From positions 1-57,658 of the forward strand of contig JAUCBJ010003297.1 in NCBI GenBank assembly GCA_032718475.1: a stretch of 57,658 nucleotides of DNA, read 5' to 3'. Source of the stretch: Nemertoderma westbladi. Taxonomy: Eukaryota; Xenacoelomorpha; Nemertodermatida; Nemertodermatidae. Positions 49,090 to 57,658 of the stretch are shown one piece after another; positions within the stretch are counted from its first letter, which is position 1, and every line of letters begins with the position of its first letter. The notes beneath the pieces were generated by a model. The model worked only from the letters and a program-made list of their open reading frames with translations, searched no databases and was not told where the DNA came from. Made by a program: the position numbers and the translations under genes.

Positions 49090-52000
49090 CTATGGTAAAG
49101 TTATTCCTTCGGCTACAATGTGTTGATCCGTGTAGTTTGAACGAGTCTCCACTACTGCCTCTCTAGATATCAATAAGTAGACATCTTCCAACTTCAAAAA
49201 TCCACCTCTTTCTTCTCGCTGATACTCGATTTTTCTCCACTCCCTACGAAGTCGATGGTGTAGTTTTCCTATTATTTTCAATAGGACTGTAGGAGTGTTT
49301 GCGTAGTCTAGTTGTCCGATTGACCGTAAAGTCGTAATGGCGTTTTTAATTTCGTCTGCTAATTTCAGTAAGTCAACGGGTTTTGTAATAGCCCCCCCCC
49401 CCCCTTACAGAGTTCTTCTATCACTGACTTAGCCATACTTACTGTACCTCCGTAAATTGAAGTCAATCGATCGTATGCTAATTCGAAGGCGTCTGGTACA
49501 CCGACAAAGGTCTCTGCTAAACGTTTCGGTTCTCCCGTCAGCGTTTGAAGCAGGTAGTTAAACTTTTCCCTCGATGTAAAGGCGCATGCCGCAATTTGAG
49601 ATTCGATGTAATCCACGAAGGTATGCCAATGTTTTGAGTTTCCGGAGAACTTTGGTGGTTGCTGCGCCGGTAATCCTTGTCTGGCTGCGAATTTAGCTAT
49701 CTCTTCTGCAACATTCAAAGTTTCGCGTCCCTGGGAAGCAATAGAGTTTTCTCTGTCCAGGACGTCTTTTCTCATACTCTACATTCCCTGAAAGTATCGT
49801 CCTTTGCGGATGCTTCGGGTGTCTAGTACGTTCGAATTCTGTGTTTCTCGAACTATCAGTTTGAACTTCCTCTAAGCGTTCCTCGATCTGGGCCAACTTG
49901 TTAACAACTGGTTGCAGTATGTCGGCGAATTGTTGTGTACTGATCGCGTTCGTTGGTTGTAACGCTTTCTGTGTTGGTGTATTTTGTGGAGGATTATCTA
50001 TAAAGGAATTAGTTGAATGCTCGCGTTTGCATTCATCGGCCGCTCCTGTTCTAAACACCTCGCGTTCGGGATAATCCGATTCGCTCGAAGTACTACTATC
50101 ACCTGGATACGGTGGCCGACGTGCTCGCGTCCGTTGGTTTGTCCGAATTCTAACATTCCGTTTAGAAACATTGTCTACTGGTCTCCGCTGTTCGGTAGGC
50201 TCACAAGTCTTCCTCGAAGTCGTAGATTGCGATGTAAACTGATTAAACGGTCGCGTGTCCACTGGTCTCCGTTGTTCGGTAGGCTCACAAGTCTTCCTCG
50301 AAGTCGTAGATTGCGATGTAAACTGGATTTGTGGTCGTGTAATGGCGTTCGAATCCAAAGTCCTCGTAGGTCTAAACACAGTTGAGTTTACGTTGTGCGT
50401 GACCGGTTTTGGTGTCGAAGGTTGACTCAACTGTTTAGTCGTCAGTAATGCAGGCCCTGCCAATAAACTACTACGATCTGTAATCGGCGGGTTACTTACC
50501 TTGACTCTTGGAATAGGCGATGACGTTGCTCTTGGCGGTACAAACTTGTCCGGAATAACATACCTGTGTTCCGTCGCATCGTGTATAGGAGATACACTGC
50601 TACTACCAGCAATCGAAACAGGTCCTTTATTCGTAATTGGTGCGAACATCGGAGTTACTTGAGGAAATCGTTGACATAAGTCTTTAACCAATTCCCGTTC
50701 TCGCTCAGGTGCTCCTACGCTTCCTTCCTTCATTCGTTCCTGAATTTGACGATGCCTTACCTCTATCCGGTCTAGATCGTGTCCATCTCGAGATCTCATC
50801 GATCGATCGCGGGCTTGAAGATCCAGATCTTCCTTGGCGTTGGCTAATTCTGTCGCCTTCTTTTCGAGTTCGAAATAAAGTTTAACTTCCTTCTCGCGTT
50901 GTTCCATCTGTTGTTGTTGCGCCTCGAACTCCGCTAGTCATATAGCTGATTGAGCCTTTATCTGTCGTTTTCTTAACTCGGCTCGGGCTTCCGAAACTCG
51001 TCTTTGTTCGTCCAATTCGGCTGTTGCCGCTTGTTGCTCCAACTCAGCCGTTCGTCGCGCTAACTCAGCTGCCGCTTGTCGTTCCAACTCAGCTGTTGCT
51101 GCTCGTTGCGCTAACTCAGCTGCCGCTGTTCGCTGTGCTATTTCTAGCTCTAACCTTTCCATCTCGGCTGCTTCTAGTTCGGCTGCTTCTTGTAGATGAG
51201 AGATTCTCGCAACATTTGCGACGCGTAGTTTCTCTTCCTCTACAGCTGCTTGTACAGTTAATAATTGAGTTTGTTCCTCAATTTCTCGTTGTTGTCTGTA
51301 GTACTGTTGTTGCTGTCGAGAAATTTCTGACGTTACCATACTTACCTCGCCAATTTCGCTGCGAATACTTACTAATGATTGATCCAATATTCCCGGTGCC
51401 AGTTCGATTTGTGCGGGTGAAGTTTCCCTCGTAGCCTCCGGCACAGTTTCCCAATCTCCGACGTCTTCGCCGCACATACGTAAGTGATCCGTCAGATGTT
51501 TCAATTGTCCATCCAGCCTATACAATTCCTGTTCTTCCTCGGGCTGTAATAACTCGTCAGAAACTGACTCACCTAGCAACTGATCCGATTGTTCTTGTTG
51601 TATCTGTCTAACGGTCGTCTTAAATTGAATTAGTTTCTCCCTAGCGATCATTAATTTCTCGAGGATTCTGAACTGAGTGTCCGCGTCCTGTCTTTGTCTA
51701 GCTAGATCTTATAGACTGATTAGGTTATCTACGGACTTATGTACTTTACTTTGTACTCTAATCTGTAGGGTGTAAAACTCGAACCGAGACATCAGAGCGG
51801 TCAACTCGTCTAATATGCGTTGGCCTTCTCCAATACTCCTGGTAATATGCGCCATGTATCCTCTGACGCTTCTAACAACGCTCTCTTGGCTTCCTACTGA
51901 ACTTACCATGTCCGTTTCCCTGTATCTAGGCTGCGGGACCGTTAGAAAATCCTCAGTCCTGCCGTTACCCCGTACTACGGCATCCGGTACTCCCGTTGGA

Positions 52001-52137
52001 TGTACTGGTGACGCACACGGTGTAGGTTCGGTAGGCTCGCGAGTCTTCCCCTGTGGTTCTTCCGCTACTGACTTATCCGCGTCACATGAGTCATAGTCAG
52101 TAGGTGTATTCTTCGTATAGTGCTGTTTGTCACTCAT
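49090..52137 (-). pseudogene. gag: Element A gag (several stops)
   Basis: Minus-strand gag in pieces: 51709-52137 (start MSDKQHYTKN, as in B), 50938-51651, 49693-50907, 49365-49775 and 49090-49281. Breaks include CAA to TAA (near 51708) and CGA to TGA (near 50938), a frameshift near 49770, and a 13-C run (49392-49404) where B has a short GGGAGGGGC. Domains follow the order seen in B: acidic start, coiled coil with ELERQ-type repeats, basic Ser/Thr-rich linker with two 84-bp units, then the DUF1759-type core (FSGNSKHWHTFVDYIESQ). At the place of the B gag TGA this copy has CAA. Confidence 0.88.
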
Positions 52138-52851
52138 TTCGGTAGTTGTAAGTCAAGTAAAGTGAGTGTCAATGTATCAAACTTACCGTATTTATATCTA
52201 AACAGTATTAATTACAGTCATATAAAATTAGCCTACCGGCCGATTTTATAACAAATAAATCGGATAACGATATATTTTATCAAAAGGTAAATCAAACACA
52301 ACTAATACGGACTAATTCAGCAATAAACAAAGAAATCGTACGGAATGCATAAATACTTGAGACAGTGGAACCCACAATAATTTTTAACTAATACGGTAAT
52401 GCCTAACTGATTTATGCAACCTTTCGAACTCACCCCCTCCAATAATTCTCCAGAAAAACAGATTCCCAGATACAAACCGGACGTGAACCTTTCCGTTTCC
52501 AGCGTTGCGGACAAAGTGCGATTTTCCCAACCAAAGTTGTTGAGTTATCTATCTCCCAAACTTGCTAAACACGGTCTTGCTCTCGTTACAGTCTAGAAAT
52601 GAGCTCTGAATCCTGAAAAACAAAAGAGTTTGGTTTTACTTTTACGAAAAATTTTGTACCGGTACAATATGGTATTTAAACCCTTTTAAACACCGGTATT
52701 CAATTCCAAATATTTTACACGCGGTTCAAATCAAAATTTTATTTCAAAAATTAGCACTTAGCTAATCAAATACAAATTTTTACCTCAAAATACAAAATTT
52801 TCAAATAACTTTAGTCCTACTGAACCGTAGTTCAGTAAAACATATTCCTAC
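52138..52851 (-). other. Element A leader
   Basis: Non-coding DNA between the gag start and the 5' LTR. It includes one ATAAAAT-type leader hairpin (about 52221-52249) and the UACG-loop hairpin (52818-52837) next to the LTR. A frame of about 60 residues on the plus strand (52414-52596) is antisense to the leader and is not supported. Confidence 0.7.
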
Positions 52852-53205
52852 TGAAAGCGAAGAGACGTACCTGATATCCTGCAATATCCTACTGTAAAGT
52901 TTGTGAATCAAACATAATCCGACCTTCTCACCAAAACAGTAAACTCTAAGTAAGCGAATCTATTGCAGTATCGGTCTCTTATAACCGGTGAGGCAGAAGA
53001 CAGTCTACGAACGGACAAACTTCGATAAAACAAAATCCCGCGCAGCGAATCCTAAAATCGGGCTGACTCACTGACGGACTAAAGGCGCTCGTATACTTTG
53101 CCACGGTGTGATTTATATGTGGGTGAGAGATAGAGGCGCTAGCTAGGTGTCTAACTAGCGGGCAAAGTGCAGTACGGACAAAAATTATTTTATATATTTT
53201 GAGGT

Positions 53206-53395
53206 GTAAATAATTCCTAACGCGTGTGTGTCTTGATTGTAACAGTCAAAATGAGTTTTAGATCCTTCATATATATAATTACTGGGTCTAATTCCTAAAT
53301 GTAAATAATTCCTAACGCGTGTGTGTCTTGATTCTAACAGTCAAAATGAGTTTTAGATCCTTCATATATATAATTACTGGGTCCGGTGTGCATTT
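53206..53395. repeat. 95-bp tandem duplication in LTR of A
   Basis: The stretch starting GTAAATAATTCCTAACGCG at 53206 is repeated from 53301. The copies differ at a few sites (GATTGTAAC against GATTCTAAC). The 3' LTR of A has a single copy. Confidence 0.88.
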
Positions 53396-54698
53396 TACAA
53401 ATATTCTAATTTTGTAGCTTGTAAGTCCAATACTCACGAATGATAAGGCTCCTTCCCCTTTTGTGTATTTCCAGGACTCAAATTCAAGCATAAGGTTAAT
53501 ACTACGCCCAGTATTCGGCAATTTAATTTACCAGGTCCCTAATACTAAGAAGAAATGTGTTAGTTTACTACAGTAGGCGTACAGTTACAAATAGCTAGCC
53601 TGGCGTTCTATCTAGAATTTTGGTTGCCTAGGTGGGCACGGCAACTCCCTATCAGAATGTCGGCGGGGACACGGTAGATGTTAGTATCCCTAATAGCCTC
53701 AATTTATTTGCGCCTAGCAGTAAACTGCCCTACCGCCTGAACGGTACAATCCCAATTCAGGTAAAAACACAGTAACCCTTCCTGGCCTACAAGTTCCAAT
53801 GCAAATGGACACCGTTGTACTACAAACAGCCACCGACGCACCTATACCTGAAAAATGAGTTAGGCGTACAGTTTACTGCACCCTACTAATGTGTATGCCC
53901 TGTACTGGTTTGCCTGTGTTCTATCTGTGTACTAGTATCACTCTGCCTGATCTTTCTCCTCTCCTCCCCCGTAGGAATATGAAGGTCTACTGCAGGTTTT
54001 CCTGAATTAAGACAGTACAGTCCCTAAATGTAATTTTTAGCGCACAGCGTGTCAATACCTCTACCTTCGATCTTAGGTCTTACACTTAGGTAGCGAGGCA
54101 TCGAACGCTGTCTAACCTTTCAGGCGATGGGCAAATAACTAAGAATGGGTATTGTGGGTTGTCTCCTTCTACATTCCTCCGATGTTCCCGTCTATTGCCG
54201 CGGTCCGATGTTTAGCCTGCCATCTGTCTTTCAGTGGTGTTCACCGTGGTGAAACATAGTAAAAGCAGATGTAACAAATACTTTCTAACTTTATTACGAA
54301 TAAACGATAACTAATATACAATAAATGTAACAAGTGAATGAAGTAAAGTAAGTAACTAATTGAAGTGAAGTGTAACTAATGAGAGATAACTAATGAACAA
54401 ATCGCACCCTTTTATAGCAAATTAGTGCTGCTAACAATCTAGATAAATCTAGATTGTTCTATGAATTCTACTAGGTTTTTAAAGATAATCATTGGTCCAA
54501 CAAACATATAACTTGCACGACATTGAATACTGTCAAATAACTACAATCGCATTGGTTAATCTACCTTGAGCAAATGCAATTAAATCGTAGCGGTCAATTC
54601 AAATAAGTTGAAATTTAGCACAAAAAATAACTCGCACCTGTTAGGATTTGAACTCGATACCTACTACACGATTTTCTAACGCTTAACCAACTGAGCTA

Positions 54699-56466
54699 GG
54701 CTTGGGGTGAAACAGACTGCTGGGAGGGGGGAAAAAAAATAAGAAAACCAGCAGGAAAACAAGGAAAAACAGAAAGGGGAAAAGAGGGAAAAGGGAACAA
54801 AAAAAGAAAAAAATGTGAAAACATTAGACATATTGCTGAAATGGTTTATTTTATAAGTAGATAAAAAAGTATGGTTTTCATTTTTAAATAGGACATTATT
54901 TTAACTACTTCCATTGAAACCCCAGTCAAAAATGTTCATGCGTATCGCATGTGGGTCACGCATCTAATTCGCATGCGAATCGCATGAGAAAGTGTCCGGA
55001 CCTTTAGAAGCGATACGCATGCGGATATCATGCGAAGTACCCATGCGTATCGCACGTGTCTAGCATGCGATTCTCTTTAGTGTAGAATAAACCAATGGCC
55101 ATATATGACCAAATAAATTAACCCTATCTGGTCCAGTCTATTTTACTACTCAATTGGCCCAGGGGGGGGAGGGGCAGAGGGGGGTCATTTTAGACATTTG
55201 TTTATATCTTGGCTCAAAAATTATAATTTCGATGGTTTAAAGGTTTTCGAGGTCGCTGTTTACGATAAAACTTGTTAAAAAAATATTCGGGCAATGCAAC
55301 CGTCATTTTTAGTGCCATCTGGTGCTCCAGAATGAAAAGTACAAAGTAGCAAAAATTTCAAACTGTTAAATGTTGCCTTTGGTTTGATAAGTCTAAAGCT
55401 ATACTGGTTTTCAAGGTCGCTGATCATGATACAACTCGTTAAAATCATTCGTGGGAATATGAATGCAACTATGATCGTCGGTGCTTGTCTGCTCTGGGAC
55501 GAAAAATACAAGTAGCATAAAATTTCAAATGACAAAAATCGAATTTGGTCGGATAATATGATATTGAGTGGCATATATGTGATCTAGCATCCTAAAAAAC
55601 ACCTTATGTCATAAAATCAGTTGATGGTTCTCTTCACACGATAACAGCAAGGGTGGACCATTCAACTGATAGCTCCTGAAATGAGGTCGTCGATTACTCC
55701 GGATATCCTGGGTTTGAATTTCCTTCCGGAGTTGTTTAAATGAATAACCATTAGCTTTCATGTCCCGAGCCTTAGTAAGGAAGGTATAGAAGTTATTGTC
55801 AATCATATTACCATGTATTATAATTTCAGCTCTATAATATTCACCACCACCATATTTTACTTCATATGTATTAACTTTGCCAATTAAATCCCGTTGAAAA
55901 TTCCTAATACAATTGCGTGTGTAATATCCATATCAATTGTTTAGAACATTTAGAACATCTATTTGAGATATTGCTGTTTTAATCCGTGAATAATAATCGG
56001 GTATAATAATAATCGCATAATAATGCAGTGATAATACAGTAATACAGTAATAATAAAGAATAGGGCCTAGCCTACATCAGATGTCATGATATATGATGCC
56101 TTGGGCTGAATTCTGAATTGGGCTGAATAGAGAAGCTATTGAACCCCTAACCCTACAGTACCGGTAGGTATATTAAACAGCCTCTGCCTTTAAACATCCT
56201 CTGCCTATTGCTATAATAATAGGCTGATAATAGACCCCTAACAGCCTAAGGCAGGTATAGCGTATAGATAGGCAGCGTCACTGAAAGTACAATTTATAGA
56301 ATTTAAATTTCCCTCTACTACCAGAGAACTCAATATTCTCACTGGATTTTACACTTACCTTAGCAGCTCCCTACCACGCACCTTAACAAGCTACCACCGA
56401 CCTTAGCACGCTACCACCGACCTTAGCTTTTACCACGCACCTTAGGCATTCCTACTCATGACAGCA
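54699..56466. mobile_element. Unclassified 1768-bp insertion in LTR of A
   Basis: Flanked by the 7-bp direct repeat TGAGCTA (54692-54698 and 56467-56473); the other LTR copy has this sequence once. There are no terminal inverted repeats and no poly(A) end. Inside are an A-rich start (54729-54815), a cluster of CATGCG-type motifs (54938-55070) with the palindrome ATTCGCATGCGAAT (54967-54980), a diverged tandem repeat of about 165 bp (units near 55242 and 55406), and short CTACCACCGACCTTAGCA repeats near its right end. Minus-strand frames of 99 and 65 codons (55275-55574, 55609-55806) show no family I recognise. It could be a non-autonomous DNA element or a truncated LINE. Confidence 0.75.
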
Positions 56467-56608
56467 TGAGCTACTGAACCACTTAAACAATGTTATACAA
56501 ATAGATATAGTAACTGCAAATAAGGACTTAATGTAATCTTTATAGCAAGTTAATTCGAACAAAATAAAATTTTGAAAATCCACGGCTTTATGAGGAAATA
56601 ATTCTATA

Positions 56609-57658
56609 ACTCTGTTTGATCGACAGACCAAAATATAATAATAAAATTTGTTAATTTATTATTTTAGACCAAAGTTCGAATGAGGAAGAAGAAGGTCATA
56701 GCGAAAGTGATAGTCAAACCACAAAACGTGTTGAAAACTTTCTTGGAACAGCCAGTAAAAGTTAGTAGATAAATAAATATATAAATTGAATAATGTATAA
56801 TAATAATACAGTATAATATTATTCTTATTAAAAGAAAGGATAGGCCTATTCGATAATTCGGCTATTGACCTTCGTTTATTGTTTTGTGAAATAGTAAAAC
56901 ATAGTAAAAAATATGTTTCTTTAGTGTCAATGTCGCTTAATTAATTGACAATTAACATTGTCATTCGCCAAAGAGAAACATAAAACAGGGAGGCGGAGGC
57001 AAATCTCACTTGACGCAAATCATATCTCGGCAAATTATATACCATCTCAATGTAAATTATCAATTATGAAAGAAGGTTACTTGTGGTACGTTATTCTAAC
57101 CAAAATACTAGACAATAGGAATGGATACAGTTTTATTTTTGAGAGTGATCAGCTGTTAGTAATCAGTTGAATAGCGTCTAACCTTCCTCCATCATATTTC
57201 TTGAAATTTGAAATTTTAAAATACGCCGTCGATACTACACAGTCTCTTATACTAAACAAGGATGTGCTCTGGTGTGTTTAGTCAAAATATGAGGAGGCAT
57301 ATCACATTAGGCATTATAGGCATATCAGGTTATGTTTTTGACTGACAGACAGACAAACTACTGTAGATTACGCCAAATTTGAAAACTGACCCCGGAAATG
57401 ACATCGTCGACCACGGAAACCCTTGAAGAAATAATTTTAGTTATAGGTACTGTAGTCTACATCTTTATTTTTAACTCGAGGTTGTTTTCGAAACCAATAA
57501 TTAATATAATTAAAAGATAAGTATTGGTTTTGAAAATAACCAAGAGTTAAGATTGCGCCAAATAAACTGAATAAACCAAATAAACTTTTTTTTTAAATAC
57601 CAATTTCAGTATGTTACTGTTGAACGTTTGCGTTTTAGTACGTTACAATAAAAATATA
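56609..57658. other. Host flank right of the nest, no convincing gene
   Basis: Begins with the TSD ACTCT (56609-56613). AT-rich DNA with one 70-codon open frame (56958-57170, plus strand) that has no recognisable features and is probably chance. A hairpin lies at 57471-57550. Confidence 0.65.
57471..57550. repeat. 80-nt hairpin in host flank
   Basis: Arms of 29 nt (57471-57499 and 57522-57550) pair at about 25 positions around a 22-nt AT-rich loop. The outermost bases are TTAACTC/GAGTTAA. The shape would suit a microRNA precursor or a small inverted-repeat element; nothing here decides between them. Confidence 0.4.

Larger units (their letters stand above)
3097..52049 (-). repeat. 17-bp dispersed motif, 9 copies in A
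   Basis: Minus-strand copies at 52033-52049, 50281-50297, 50197-50213, 47684-47700, 7852-7868, 5477-5493, 4328-4344, 3566-3582 and 3097-3113. Each occupies the place of a copy in B. Several have drifted (CTCACAAG, CCACGAG), mostly at the CG dinucleotides, as expected of an older copy. Confidence 0.88.
870..56608 (-). mobile_element. Element A: BEL/Pao retrotransposon, old, interrupted
   Basis: The outermost retroelement, on the minus strand. It has two LTRs (870-2759 and 52852-56608) and a TSD ACTCT at 865-869 and 56609-56613. Without element D and the 54699-56466 insertion it measures about 16.1 kb. It encodes the same series of proteins as element B (gag, protease, RT, RNase H, integrase, then ORF2), but stops, frameshifts and a 2.2-kb deletion in ORF2 break it. 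The LTRs show about 20 differences by eye, which makes it one of the older insertions here. A and B belong to one family but are clearly different copies or subfamilies. Confidence 0.93.
52852..56608 (-). repeat. Element A 5' LTR, interrupted
   Basis: Without the 54699-56466 insertion and its 7-bp TSD it is about 1982 bp, roughly 95 bp longer than the other copies because of a tandem duplication at 53206-53395. It ends TATA at 56608, followed by the TSD ACTCT. Confidence 0.92.

Noticed and set aside
56958-57170. 70-codon host gene
   Set aside because: Short, AT-rich, with no motif and no neighbouring exon signals; likely chance.

Overview
This is eukaryotic repeat DNA, almost certainly from an invertebrate animal. 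BEL/Pao LTR retrotransposons, which are known only from metazoans, make up nearly the whole window. I see no host gene; the species cannot be named from the sequence. Host DNA is limited to about 0.86 kb on the left and 1.05 kb on the right.

Layout: the window is a set of nested insertions whose edges can be read from target-site duplications (TSDs). Element A (870-56608, minus strand, TSD ACTCT) is an old BEL/Pao copy. Element D (8035-45856, plus) sits in the pol region of A, between RNase H and integrase. D is a BEL/Pao relative with gag and protease but no reverse transcriptase or integrase. Element C (11883-41825, plus, TSD CAGGA) sits in the gag of D. A LINE of RTE type (13893-16981, 12-bp TSD) and element B (17041-35776, plus, TSD ATAAT) both sit in the gag of C. 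A further 1768-bp insertion (54699-56466, 7-bp TSD) splits the 5' LTR of A. By eye the LTR pairs differ at about 20 sites in 1890 (A), 5-6 sites plus an indel in about 525 (D), at least 2 in 452 (C) and 3 in 1890 (B). That is the order of age the nesting requires.

Element B is the most informative. It is 18.7 kb with 1890-bp LTRs, very large for BEL/Pao. It carries a gag-pol frame of about 2950 codons broken by one TGA, and downstream a second frame of about 1255 codons broken by one TAA. That second frame (ORF2) does not look like an envelope gene. It holds motifs resembling a WRN/RNase D-type (DEDD) 3'-5' exonuclease, followed by three CCHC zinc knuckles. The inference worth testing is that this is a retrotransposon with its own exonuclease, perhaps connected with its large genome. 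Element A is a diverged relative of B in which a 2.2-kb deletion removed exactly this part.

A 17-bp nucleotide motif (GGAAGACTCGCGAGCCT) recurs 11 times in B and 9 times in A, at corresponding places. It is read in two different frames and also lies in non-coding DNA, so it appears to be selected, copied or inserted as nucleic acid. Other signals include a tRNA-like A-box/B-box unit inside the LTRs, a palindrome upstream of the TATA box with paired compensatory changes between A and B, a UACG-loop hairpin where the primer-binding site should be, and hairpin arrays in the B leader and in the 3' part of D.
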